From the NCBI RefSeq assembly GCF_014384905.1, contig NZ_JACRSV010000001.1, positions 1,311,443 through 1,375,442 on the forward strand: a DNA stretch of 64,000 bases. Reading direction: 5' to 3'. This DNA comes from Fumia xinanensis (GTDB lineage Bacteria; Bacillota; Clostridia; Oscillospirales; Ruminococcaceae). This document shows, in pieces, positions 51,938-60,019 of the stretch. Every line of letters begins with the position of its first letter. Position 1 is the first letter of the stretch. A model generated the notes under the pieces. It worked only from the letters and a program-made list of their open reading frames with translations. It had not been told where the DNA came from and searched no databases. A program made the position numbers and the translations under genes.

Positions 51938-52105
51938 TTATTCGGAGATGTACTGAATAATCGCCTGCCGTACTACTTCTGATTTTCTTAGATTATTGAC
52001 TTTACAGTATTCGTCAAGCATGTTGATGGTTTTGGGGTCTAATCGTACTCCGATGCGTACTGTCAAGGGATTATCAGTCGGTCTCCCCATTTTCTTGCCG
52101 GACAT
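51938..52105 (-). CDS. RHH-C, 55-residue ribbon-helix-helix protein
   Basis: Starts MSGKKMGRPTDNPLTVRIGV after AAAGGAGGAAAGT and ends KSEVVRQAIIQYISE like RHH-A. Promoter TTGACA-17-TATAAT is flanked by GTTGAACA and TGTCGAAC. It lacks a convergent sRNA promoter; downstream a hairpin (AGAACTTAC/GTAAGTTCT with a T-run, 51872-51908) lies in its place. Confidence 0.8.
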   Translation of the reverse strand: MSGKKMGRPTDNPLTVRIGVRLDPKTINMLDEYCKVNNLRKSEVVRQAIIQYISE

Positions 52106-52218
52106 ACTTTCCTCCTTTCGTTCGACATCGTAAATATTATATACTTCTGTTCAACAAATGTCAACGGATTTCCAAAATTTTCTTGTAAATATGACAATAT
52201 TCATGCTATAATGAAAAC

Positions 52219-52300
52219 CGGCAATCACCGTGAGGCGATTACCGGCATAAAGGAAGCGGTGAATAAACGTTCGACATCACGCCGCTTCCTTTTCTATTGC
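52219..52300 (+). ncRNA. Small RNA C, copy of sRNA B without an RHH partner
   Basis: Promoter TTGTAA-18-TATAAT (52183-52212). The 5' hairpin (CCGGCAATC/GATTACCGG), GGCATAAAGGAA-CGGTG block and terminator CGCCGCTTCC-TTTTC match sRNA B closely. The sequence after the terminator holds no RHH gene, so this module appears decayed or orphan. Confidence 0.58.
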
Positions 52301-52430
52301 AGGCACCGCTATGAGCCGCCCACCGATAACCCTAAATCGCAGCAAAATTCAGGAGCGGGGCTCTGCTCCTCCTGCCGTCCCCCTCCGCACAGCGGCAAAA
52401 CCACAGGACAACACCATCCCCTCCCCCGCA

Positions 52431-52465
52431 AAAAATCCCCCGGAGCAGGCCTCCGGGGGATTTTT
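52431..52465. terminator. Terminator after ImmA-like gene
   Basis: AAAAATCCCCCGGAG and CTCCGGGGGATTTTT, symmetric, adjacent to the minus-strand stop at 52471. Confidence 0.88.
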
Positions 52466-52470
52466 ATGTC

Positions 52471-53574
52471 CTATTTCTCGTCGGGGCGGCAGTCTTTACA
52501 CGGCCGCAGACCATCTTCTAATGCTTCCTGCCGGGTCAGCTCCCGCATATTGTCTCTGCCGTAAAGGTGAAAGCAGTCCTCCCGATGGTAGCACTCGCCG
52601 TACTGTGTCGCCCAAAACATTTTCTGAGCCTGTCCGTCCTGGGTCACCTGGCTCCCCCCAGGCGGAACCGGCCCTTGTTCCGGCGTTCCGCTGCTGGAAC
52701 TCGGGGCCTGTCCTTGCTGAAAACCTGCTTCCGGCTGGTCTTCTCCTACTTTTGGCAGCCCCGTGTCGGGAACCGAAGCTGAAACCGGCTGTGAATTTTC
52801 CTCCAGAAGGTCTAAATCGCCCTCCGCCGAGGCCATAGATACGCTCCCGCCGTAATTCTGGCTCCCGCTGGAACTGTAGGCGGGCAGATTTTCTTCCATG
52901 TTAAAATACGGCGCACAGCAACAGATACCTAAAATGACCGCCAAAGCGATAAACGAAGCCGCGGCCACCCTTTTCAAGCATTTTTGTCCCCGGTGGAAAG
53001 AAGGCCGGTCCTCTGCCCCGTTCATCATCTTTATAAGGCTTTTCTCCTGCTGAGTGACCAGATGGGCCTCTTTTCGATACTTGAGCACGTCCTTATAAAG
53101 CCGCTGGGCGTCCCTTTTTCTCACTCCAGTCACCGCCTGAATATCCTCCGGCGACTGAACAGGCAGTTTCGCTAGATAACACACAGGGGCCAGCACACTG
53201 CGGGCAAACTCGTTGGCCTCTTCCTCCTGCATCGGGTCTCCGGACCAGCCGTAGCCCATCACCGGCCCCAACTTGCGGCAGTGGCCGCAAATCACATGGC
53301 CCAGCTCGTGGAGCAGTACACAAAGCCGCTTTTCCCGGTCGATATAATCAGAAATATATATGGTAGTCTGATCAAACTCGTCAGTGAGGGCAAATCCGTC
53401 CAATTCCAACGTACAGCTAAAGCATTCCCGACGGACCAGCTCCGCCTCCGCTTCAGAATATTTGAGGATACGGAAATTCCGCCTTAGAATATATACCAGC
53501 TGATCGCAGTCCAAAGGCATATGGGCGATCCGGTAATCTAATCGAAATTTATAAGCCAAGTTGGGTACGTTCAT
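52471..53574 (-). CDS. ImmA/IrrE-like metallopeptidase fused to membrane helix and Cys domain
   Basis: A 367-residue protein from the ATG at 53574 (TGGAG upstream; 53643 also possible). Residues 60-140 hold the M78 peptidase with the HELGH zinc motif in LLHELGHVICGHC and a downstream EEEANEFARSVLAP. Around residue 215 a transmembrane helix follows (AASFIALAVILGICC), then a Ser/Gln/Gly-rich stretch, and at the C-terminus ECYHREDCFHLYG...LRPCKDC, a Cys/His metal-binding module seen in surface proteins. Classical ImmA cleaves its partner repressor; the added anchor and outer domain suggest membrane signalling. Confidence 0.82.
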   Translation of the reverse strand: MNVPNLAYKFRLDYRIAHMPLDCDQLVYILRRNFRILKYSEAEAELVRRECFSCTLELDGFALTDEFDQTTIYISDYIDREKRLCVLLHELGHVICGHCRKLGPVMGYGWSGDPMQEEEANEFARSVLAPVCYLAKLPVQSPEDIQAVTGVRKRDAQRLYKDVLKYRKEAHLVTQQEKSLIKMMNGAEDRPSFHRGQKCLKRVAAASFIALAVILGICCCAPYFNMEENLPAYSSSGSQNYGGSVSMASAEGDLDLLEENSQPVSASVPDTGLPKVGEDQPEAGFQQGQAPSSSSGTPEQGPVPPGGSQVTQDGQAQKMFWATQYGECYHREDCFHLYGRDNMRELTRQEALEDGLRPCKDCRPDEK

Positions 53575-53643
53575 CCAATCACTCCAGTACAAATATCCAT
53601 AGATGTCAAAACCGAGGGTTCTCCGGTGTGTATCATAGACCAT

Positions 53644-53875
53644 TTTGTAACCAAATTTGTATTCATGTCTATGATACTATCTATAATATATGACTAAAAG
53701 TGACAAATCAATAGGATTTTAATCTATTTTTTTATTTATATACAACAATGTTGCTATTTCTACAAAATTTATTCTACATTTTTAGCTAATTTTCTGGTGA
53801 TTTTTACAAATTTCGACATTCAGGGCGCAAAGTCCCCTATTATCTTTCTAAAACCATTGTATAATAATTACTAAA
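53644..53875. other. AT-rich spacer
   Basis: 230 bp, much richer in A/T than its surroundings, with runs such as TTTTTTTATTTATA. One isolated TTCGACA word occurs at 53812. No gene. Confidence 0.5.
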
Positions 53876-54277
53876 TTAACGATACCGCTCCAACATAGCT
53901 TCCACCCGGCCCAGCAACCGGACCTGCTCTTTGGGCGGCAGCTTCCGAAACATCGTAAGAAGCTCTTGCTCGTCATCGGTTAGACCGCTGACGGCCTCCA
54001 ACTCCCTGTCCCCTGTTTCCGTATAAGCCAGCACCTGATCGCGGGAGGGCGCGCCGGTCTCCTTGCCGCCTTTCATCATCAGCGAGTCGATGCTGACGCC
54101 GAAATAGGCTGACAATGCCGCCATAATGGGAAATGACGCCCTGGAACCCCTTTTGAGGTTATCCACCACGCTTTTGTTGAGGTTGCAGTCGCTGAGCATC
54201 CGATTGACCGAAACGCCCTTCTCCATGCACAGCTCCACCACCATCTCTGCGATTTCCTGCGGTGAACGAATCTCCAT
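53876..54277 (-). CDS. ImmR-like XRE repressor
   Basis: A 133-residue protein from the ATG at 54277 (AAAGGGG upstream). HTH: EKGVSVNRMLSDCNLNKSVV and DNLKRGSRASFPIMAALSAY. A helical C-terminus (DDEQELLTMFRKLPPKEQVR) follows, typical of repressors paired with ImmA-like proteases. It is upstream of the protease gene on the same strand and divergent from an excisionase-like gene. Confidence 0.85.
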   Translation of the reverse strand: MEIRSPQEIAEMVVELCMEKGVSVNRMLSDCNLNKSVVDNLKRGSRASFPIMAALSAYFGVSIDSLMMKGGKETGAPSRDQVLAYTETGDRELEAVSGLTDDEQELLTMFRKLPPKEQVRLLGRVEAMLERYR

Positions 54278-54366
54278 TCTGACGACCCCTTTCCATAACA
54301 TCCTGCTGTCAGCAGAATGCACAAAACAGATGTTCCAATTTTGTGCCCACTTCCAAATTTCATATT

Positions 54367-54410
54367 TTTACGGATATATACTTGACTTACATATATTTAC
54401 GGAATATAAT
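54367..54410 (+). promoter_or_regulatory. Divergent-region promoter with TTTACGGA operator repeats
   Basis: TTGACT, 17 bp, TATAAT (54405-54410) drives the excisionase-like gene. TTTACGGA occurs at 54367-54374 and 54396-54403, and CTTACGGA near 54500, good candidates for ImmR-like operator sites. Confidence 0.7.
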
Positions 54411-54561
54411 AGGATTACACCACCGATACAGAACCTTTCACAGGCTGTATCCTCCCCCTGATTCAGGGAATTTTCCAATCAAGTTAATCCTACCATAACC
54501 TTACGGAAAATGCAAGAAAAAAGAATCCAAAACCATAATTTACCAGAAAAGGAGTAAAAAA

Positions 54562-54741
54562 ATGTCTATTTACTACACCATCGAGGAAGCCGCAAAAATC
54601 CTGAAGGTCACCAAACGCACCGTCAACACCTGGGTCAAGGACGGCCGCATCCGCGCCAGCAAGCTGGCAAACAACAAAAACATCCGTATCTCGGAGGAAG
54701 CGCTCCAGGCCTTTCTCACGGCCACCGAGATCAAAGCGTAA
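54562..54741 (+). CDS. Excisionase-like MerR-type HTH protein
   Basis: A 59-residue ORF: MSIYYTIEEAAKILKVTKRT, then VNTWVKDGRIRASKLANN and IRISEEALQAFLTATE. It is the HTH_17 fold of excisionases and small DNA-binding adaptors. Ribosome site AAAGGAG. In conjugative elements such a gene sits exactly opposite ImmR; no integrase is nearby, so it may be a remnant or regulator. Confidence 0.82.
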   Translation: MSIYYTIEEAAKILKVTKRTVNTWVKDGRIRASKLANNKNIRISEEALQAFLTATEIKA

Positions 54742-54744
54742 ACC

Positions 54745-54951
54745 ATGAAGCCGCCTTCCGTTCTCAACCGGCCCTACACTCGGGACACCGTCTACCTCAT
54801 CCACAAGTGGGCTTTGGAGGGGATGACCGTCCCTCAAATCGCCCGTCTGCTCTCCCGCAGCGAGGAAAACGTCGAGGCAGCTCTCCGCCGCCCCCTCCGC
54901 CCTTCCGAACAAAGGAGCCTGGAGGCTTTCCTCCTTCCCCGCAACAAATAA
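54745..54951 (+). CDS. 68-residue HTH protein, copy of prophage regulator domain
   Basis: The sequence DTVYLIHKWALEGMTVPQIA and RLLSRSEENVEAALRRPL matches the C-terminus of the prophage protein at 31869 (TVYLVHKWLAEGMPL...SVENVRAA). It starts three bases after the previous stop, so the genes are coupled. Probably DNA binding. Confidence 0.75.
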   Translation: MKPPSVLNRPYTRDTVYLIHKWALEGMTVPQIARLLSRSEENVEAALRRPLRPSEQRSLEAFLLPRNK

Positions 54952-55036
54952 CCGTTTCCCCGACGGCATTCGTAACCGTTCATTCAATTTACGGAACTCC
55001 CTGCCGAGTTCCCCGACTAACAAGGGAGGAAACGCT

Positions 55037-55534
55037 TTGACTAAACGAGAATACTTACAGCAATATCAATTGATCCAACAGGAAATCCAGCGGCTCCTCG
55101 CTGAAAAAATCCGCTGGGAGGAACTGGCCTGCCGGGTGACGCCGGTTCCCGCCCTGAGAGCCGCCCAAATCAATTCCCCCTCTCTCCTTTCCCCCGCTCT
55201 TGCCACCCGCTTCACCCCCTCCGACCGGGTGCTGCGTGCTCGGGAAAACATCTTCCTGTGGGAGCAGCGGATCGCCCAGGAGGTGGACGCGCTTTTAGGG
55301 CTTAGACGCGCCATCGACGACGCCATCCGATCCATCCCCGACCCGGAATCCCAGCTGGTGCTGAAATACCGCTACATAGATGGCCTGACCATGGAGGAGA
55401 TCGCGGACAGGATGAGCTACTGCGAACGGCACATCAGCCGCCTTCACGAATCGGCCCTGCGGACGGTCTGCCTGCCGGGCTGCACCGACGAACCGGCTAA
55501 GCCCCATCCTGCCAAGCCCCGACGAGTGGTCTGA
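55037..55534 (+). CDS. DUF1492-like sigma-factor-type regulator, second copy
   Basis: A 165-residue protein with a TTG start after GGGAGG. N-terminal coiled coil (YQLIQQEIQRLLAEKIRWEE), central helices and a region-4-like HTH (DGLTMEEIADRMSYCERHIS). The plan equals that of the prophage gene at 30871, and here too it follows a KW-EGM-type HTH gene. A transcription activator is inferred; a terminator closes the operon. Confidence 0.8.
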   Translation: MTKREYLQQYQLIQQEIQRLLAEKIRWEELACRVTPVPALRAAQINSPSLLSPALATRFTPSDRVLRARENIFLWEQRIAQEVDALLGLRRAIDDAIRSIPDPESQLVLKYRYIDGLTMEEIADRMSYCERHISRLHESALRTVCLPGCTDEPAKPHPAKPRRVV

Positions 55535-55544
55535 TCTAAAATAC

Positions 55545-55578
55545 AAACACCCCCTGGCTGCTGCCAAGGGGTGTTTTT
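55545..55578 (+). terminator. Terminator of HTH/sigma-like operon
   Basis: AAACACCCC and GGGGTGTTT form the stem with CTGGCTGCTGCCAA between, followed by TTGCC. Confidence 0.85.
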
Positions 55579-55814
55579 GCCCTGCTTGCTGATCATTCTT
55601 AAAATTTTTATCATATTTTGGTATTTGGTTTATTTTTTTCCCTTTTGGTGAAACCATATAGAAAGTTTATTTGTTTTCCTATTGAATAGTTTCTGCTTCC
55701 CCCGGAGCAAAACGTTCAGTTGGAGAAAATCGTTTAAAACTTTGTTTTCAACCCCAAACCGCGTGCGGAGGCCGCATAGCCAGTCCGCACAGGCTCCAGA
55801 AAGGAATGAGATTT

Positions 55815-56912
55815 ATGAGCAAACGGCAAAAACGCATCCTTTCCACCGTCCTGGCCCTGAGCATGATCGCCTCGATGGCGGCACCCGGAACAGCTTACGC
55901 GGCGGATACAGCAGAAAGCGGTACATCCTCCGGCCTGTACGCCGACAATACAGAGGAAACCTACACCATAACCATGGTGAACGGCTTCGACAGAACGGCA
56001 CAGGAAACTTACCGGGAAGGTGACCGGGTAGCTGTACAGGCCGGAACCCCCTTTGGCGGGATGAAGTTTACTCAATGGACCAGCAGCGGGGGCGGAACCT
56101 TTGACGACCCCTTCAGCACAGCCACTATATTCACCATGCCCGCGGAAAATGTAACGCTGACCGCCAATATGGTGACTGTAGAGGTGGTCGGTTATTACCG
56201 TGTCACCTTTGACCTGGATGGAGGTACCCTTGCGGACAAACTGCCGGACGGCTGGACTCAGGAGGGCGATCTGCTAAAAGGTTGGATTCAAGCCGGAAAA
56301 ATAGTGCGGCCGCCTGCCATCTACCGCTACGGTTACACCCTCAAAAAATGGGACCAGCCCTTTGAAGAAATCGAAAGTGACACTGTCTACACAGCAATTT
56401 GGACGCGGGAAGGCACCGGATTCAATCCTAAACCCGATACTTCCAAACCCGATACCAAACCTAACACCCCTAAACCAGACACTTCCAGGCCCACCGGCTA
56501 CACCTGGGAGAAAACCGGCAGCGGCTACAGCCTGAAAGCTCCCGACGGCAGCTATGTCTCCGGCTGGGCCAAGGTGGATGGAAAATGGTACTACTGTAAA
56601 GACGGCATCATGCAGCAGGGCTGGCTGCCCATAGGCTCGGTCTGGTACTATCTGACGCCCTCCGGCGAAATGGCCGTGGGCTGGCAGAAGGTAGGCAATA
56701 CCTGGTATTATTTCACTGGCAGCGGCGCCATGAAAACCGGCTGGCTCCAAGAGGGCAGCACCTGGTACTATCTGACGCCCTCCGGTGCCATGGCCGTGGG
56801 ATGGAATTGGATCGACGGCAAGTGCTACTACTTCTACGAAAGCGGAAAAATGGCCGCAAATACCAAGATAGGCGGCTACCGCCTGAATAAGAGCGGACAG
56901 TGGGTGCGCTAG
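55815..56912 (+). CDS. Secreted wall-binding protein with choline-binding-type repeats
   Basis: A 365-residue protein from the ATG at 55815 (AAAGGAATGAG upstream). Signal peptide (RILSTVLALSMIASMAAPGT, AYA-A cleavage). Residues 50-195 hold two beta modules, the second of InlB/Listeria-Bacteroides repeat type (YRVTFDLDGGTL ... GYTLKKWDQP). A Pro/Lys/Asp/Thr linker follows, then five or six CW_binding repeats (SGWAKVDGKWYYCKDG, GWLPIGSVWYYL) which hold proteins on teichoic acids or polysaccharides. No enzyme domain; an adhesin or scaffold is likely. Confidence 0.88.
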   Translation: MSKRQKRILSTVLALSMIASMAAPGTAYAADTAESGTSSGLYADNTEETYTITMVNGFDRTAQETYREGDRVAVQAGTPFGGMKFTQWTSSGGGTFDDPFSTATIFTMPAENVTLTANMVTVEVVGYYRVTFDLDGGTLADKLPDGWTQEGDLLKGWIQAGKIVRPPAIYRYGYTLKKWDQPFEEIESDTVYTAIWTREGTGFNPKPDTSKPDTKPNTPKPDTSRPTGYTWEKTGSGYSLKAPDGSYVSGWAKVDGKWYYCKDGIMQQGWLPIGSVWYYLTPSGEMAVGWQKVGNTWYYFTGSGAMKTGWLQEGSTWYYLTPSGAMAVGWNWIDGKCYYFYESGKMAANTKIGGYRLNKSGQWVR

Positions 56913-57162
56913 CCCCCGTTTGCACTTGGCGCTGTGAGGCCGGAGCGGGGCAGACCTCCCCATTTCGCGGGACTTGTGCCTTGCCACCGCCAACCAGGCG
57001 GCCCGGCGAGAGCGGCCCTCACCCTCTCCCGCAGCCGGCGCCAGAACCGGGTTTCGAAAACAGGACCAAGCGCCCTTTCGCCTCCACGGGGAAAGCCCTC
57101 GCCAGCTTCACCGAGCCAATCAGCCTGCCGTTCCCCTTATCGGGCGTTGGCCCAAATCATGC
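56913..57162. other. Gap without gene
   Basis: GC-rich sequence after the wall-binding gene; no repeat of the main family and no promoter recognised. Confidence 0.45.
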
Positions 57163-57198
57163 AAAAGAGCCGCCCCGTCTCGTTGGGGCGGCTCTTTT
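57163..57198. terminator. Bidirectional terminator
   Basis: AAAAGAGCCGCCCC and GGGGCGGCTCTTTT flank GTCTCGTT. It serves the minus-strand gene at 57251 and possibly the plus-strand gene ending at 56912. Confidence 0.85.
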
Positions 57199-57250
57199 GC
57201 CGATGCACCGCCTCTTCTTGAGCGGGATTTTTCCTTTACGGTGCACAGAA

Positions 57251-57505
57251 CTACGCCTCTTGGGCGAAGACCACGTCCATGGCGGAGCAAAGATAGGAGT
57301 AGGTCCGTTTGACCGCTCCCATGAGGCTTATGGTCTGCCACAAAAAGATACCCCCGATGAGCAGCGCCGCAATCAGATAGGTAATGGCCCGCACCTGTCT
57401 CCGTGTGGGCCCGCTATGCCGGATGTTCACCGAAATCCCCGTCCTTTCTCCGGCCGGGCGCAAAATCGGCCCGCCTTTTCCAAATTCAAACATTTCTATG
57501 ATCAT
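57251..57505 (-). CDS. Small single-pass membrane protein, uncertain
   Basis: An 84-residue frame with one hydrophobic helix (AITYLIAALLIGGIFLW) and basic N-terminal half. No clear ribosome site precedes the ATG at 57505. The terminator placed right after its stop is the best support. No family recognised. Confidence 0.45.
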   Translation of the reverse strand: MIIEMFEFGKGGPILRPAGERTGISVNIRHSGPTRRQVRAITYLIAALLIGGIFLWQTISLMGAVKRTYSYLCSAMDVVFAQEA

Positions 57506-57648
57506 TATGCCTGAAAAACGTTTCTTTTATGCATCATCCGGTTTTCGCACCGCAAGCTGGGCACAATATTTTTAAGAAATGAGAAAAAACCTCCGCTTTG
57601 TCCCCCATTGTTTTCAAAATCCGGAAATTTGCCTCCCAGATATTGCAG

Positions 57649-57677
57649 TTGAACTTTTTGGTCAAATCGTGTATAAT
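57649..57677 (+). promoter_or_regulatory. Promoter of the peptide-binding lipoprotein gene
   Basis: TTGAAC, 17 bp, TATAAT; the gene follows after a leader of about 160 nt, in which I see no recognised riboswitch. The rest of 57506-57846 has no gene. Confidence 0.65.
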
Positions 57678-57846
57678 TGGTAGGACGGCGTTTGTATTTT
57701 GTAGAACAATGGCGTTTTATAAGGCACGACGCGCCCCGCGCGGCAAAAGGCCGGCGGACAAGCGGGCTTTCCGCATTACAGCCGGATTTTCCGGCTCCAG
57801 AAATCCTCCCTTATAAATTGAATCCAGAAAGGCATGGTACTTCGAT

Positions 57847-59721
57847 ATGAAAAAATTACTTGCGATACTGCTGGCTTCCGTCACCGCCCTGAGCCTGGCC
57901 GCCTGCGGCGGACCGGGAGGAGGCTCCTCCTCCGGCGGAACCGGCAACACCACCCCCGACGGACAGCCGGTAGAACCCACAGGACAGATTGTGGCGGGCC
58001 GTGTCACCGACATCACCGGAAGCAACCTCTTCACCACCGCCTGGGGCAACGGCGCGGCCGACAAAGACGTCCGCGACCTTATCAACGGCTACGAGACCAC
58101 CGTCTACACCAAAAAAGGCCTCTATGAGATGAACCCCACCGCTGTGGAAACAATGGACACCGTCGACAACGGCGACGGCTCTAAAACCTTTACCTTCACC
58201 TTGCAAAAAGACCTGAAATTCAGCGACGGAAGCGATATTACCGCAAAGGATTACGTTTTTTCCGTCCTCCTGCAAAATTCCCCCGTGTTCGCCTCCGTAG
58301 ACGGCGCAGATACCAACAAAAACCCCGAACTTGTGGGCTTTGACGCCTATAACGCCGGCGAGACAAACGCCTTTGCAGGCGTCCGGCTTTTGGGCGACCA
58401 TAAGTTCTCCCTCACCGTCAAATCGGAACGGCTCCCCTTCTTCTACGAAAACTATCTGGTGCAGGTCATCCCCTACCCCATGGCGATTTTGGCTCCCAGC
58501 GCCTCCATCACCGACTCTGAAAACGGCGCGGCTATCGAAAGCCTCACCGCCGAGGAGCTTTCAAAAACTATCGGCGACCCCAACACCGGCTACCGCTACA
58601 ATCCTTCTGTCAGCGCCGGCCCCTACAAGTTTGTGAGCTTCGACCGGTCCAGCAAACAGGCCGTCGTCGAAGTAAACCCCTATTTTAAAGGAAACTATGA
58701 GGGACAAAAGCCCTCTATCGCGAAAATCGTCCTCAAAAAGGTCACTACTGCCAACCAGCGGGACGAGCTGGCTTCCGGCTCTGTGGACCTTTTGACCAAC
58801 GTATCCGGCGGCACCGAAATCGAAGCCGATTTGGCCCTTGTCGATGAAGGCAAAGCTGGCTACACCTCCTACGACCGTGCGGGCTACGGACGCATCGCCT
58901 TCGCCTGCGACTTCGGCCCCACCCAGTTTGTCAAGGTCCGCCAGGCTATCGCCCATCTGATCGACGGCCCCGAATTCGCCAAGCAGTTCACCGGCGGCTA
59001 CGGAAAAGTCGTCAAAGGCATGTACGGCGTGGGCCAATGGATGTACCAGCAGACCTCCGATGAGATCGAGCGCACCCTCGACGACTACGAGTACGACGTG
59101 GAGAAAGCCATCGCCCTTCTCGAGGAAGACGGCTGGACCAAAAACGCCCAGGGCGGCGCGTACCAGAGCGGCGTCCGCTACAAAGAAGTGGACGGCAAGC
59201 TCATGCCCCTGGAAATCAACTGGGCTAACACCACCCCCAACCCCGTTACCGACCTTCTGAACACTGTTTTGCCCTCCGCTTTTGAGCAGGCGGGCATCAA
59301 GCTCAATTCCACCACCCTGGAATTCAACGTCCTCCTTCAGAACCTCCAGCGCCAGGGCGTCACCGAGCCTTTGTACAACATGTACAACCTGGCCACAGGC
59401 TTTGAGCCGGTGTTCGACCCCTGGTATGCCTATAATATGGACGACAAGTACATGGGCGTCTTCAACCAGAACTTCATCAAGGACGAAGAGCTCTTTAAAC
59501 TTGCCACTGACCTGCGGGAGACCGACCAGTCCGACACCGAAGGCTACGCCAAAAAATGGGTCGCCTTCCAGCAGCGCTGGAATGAGGTGCTCCCCGACAT
59601 CCCCCTCTATTCCGATGTGTACCACGACTTCTATTCCACAAAGCTCCGCGGCTACGGAAACGTAGACTCCTTCTGGAGCTGGACGAGCCAGATTCTTTAC
59701 TGCTGGATTGGCCGGGAATAA
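57847..59721 (+). CDS. Oligopeptide ABC transporter substrate-binding lipoprotein
   Basis: A 624-residue protein (AGAAAGG upstream). Lipobox LSLAAC at residues 16-21, then a Gly/Ser-rich linker. The SBP_bac_5 fold is marked by KTFTFTLQKDLKFSDGSDIT, ADKDVRDLINGYETTVYT, GPYKFVSFDRSSKQAVVEVN and QAIAHLIDGPEFAKQFTGGY. It binds peptides or related ligands outside the membrane for an Opp/Dpp-type importer. Neither permease nor ATPase genes are adjacent, so it is an orphan receptor; a terminator follows directly. Confidence 0.92.
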   Translation: MKKLLAILLASVTALSLAACGGPGGGSSSGGTGNTTPDGQPVEPTGQIVAGRVTDITGSNLFTTAWGNGAADKDVRDLINGYETTVYTKKGLYEMNPTAVETMDTVDNGDGSKTFTFTLQKDLKFSDGSDITAKDYVFSVLLQNSPVFASVDGADTNKNPELVGFDAYNAGETNAFAGVRLLGDHKFSLTVKSERLPFFYENYLVQVIPYPMAILAPSASITDSENGAAIESLTAEELSKTIGDPNTGYRYNPSVSAGPYKFVSFDRSSKQAVVEVNPYFKGNYEGQKPSIAKIVLKKVTTANQRDELASGSVDLLTNVSGGTEIEADLALVDEGKAGYTSYDRAGYGRIAFACDFGPTQFVKVRQAIAHLIDGPEFAKQFTGGYGKVVKGMYGVGQWMYQQTSDEIERTLDDYEYDVEKAIALLEEDGWTKNAQGGAYQSGVRYKEVDGKLMPLEINWANTTPNPVTDLLNTVLPSAFEQAGIKLNSTTLEFNVLLQNLQRQGVTEPLYNMYNLATGFEPVFDPWYAYNMDDKYMGVFNQNFIKDEELFKLATDLRETDQSDTEGYAKKWVAFQQRWNEVLPDIPLYSDVYHDFYSTKLRGYGNVDSFWSWTSQILYCWIGRE

Positions 59722-59754
59722 TTTTTCCGCCGGAGCAGCTTATTGTAAATAACC

Positions 59755-59787
59755 AAAGAACGCCGTTTGCTAAAACGGCGTTCTTTT
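59755..59787 (+). terminator. Terminator of SBP gene
   Basis: AAAGAACGCCGTTT and AAACGGCGTTCTTTT flank GCTA. Confidence 0.9.
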
Positions 59788-59893
59788 ACGTCTCAGCTTC
59801 GTTTCTTTGCCGAATAGGAAAGGTCTCTTACACATCGCCGATTAGCGGTTTTCGACGAAAAACCTGCCTCTGCTCTGCGGAAGCCCCGGATTC

Positions 59894-59922
59894 TTGACAG
59901 AGTTTCCCAGCTCAGTTATAAT
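59894..59922 (+). promoter_or_regulatory. Consensus promoter of acetyltransferase gene
   Basis: TTGACA, 17 bp, TATAAT, about 100 bp upstream of the gene at 60020. Confidence 0.8.
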
Positions 59923-60019
59923 GAAGATAATTTAACGTTTTGCTGTTTATTCGGATATAGCAGTCATCTCAATTTACCCCTCGTTTATTCAAAACACATC
60001 AAACAGGGAGGAAAGCGCT

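Noticed and set aside
53812..53818. Spo0A box near the ImmR-like gene
   Set aside because: A single TTCGACA word without the tandem partner or a suitably spaced -10; likely chance in AT-rich DNA. The same applies to TTCGACA at 47934.
57672..57846. Riboswitch in the leader of the peptide-binding lipoprotein
   Set aside because: The leader is long enough, but no known aptamer consensus or terminator/antiterminator pair is visible.
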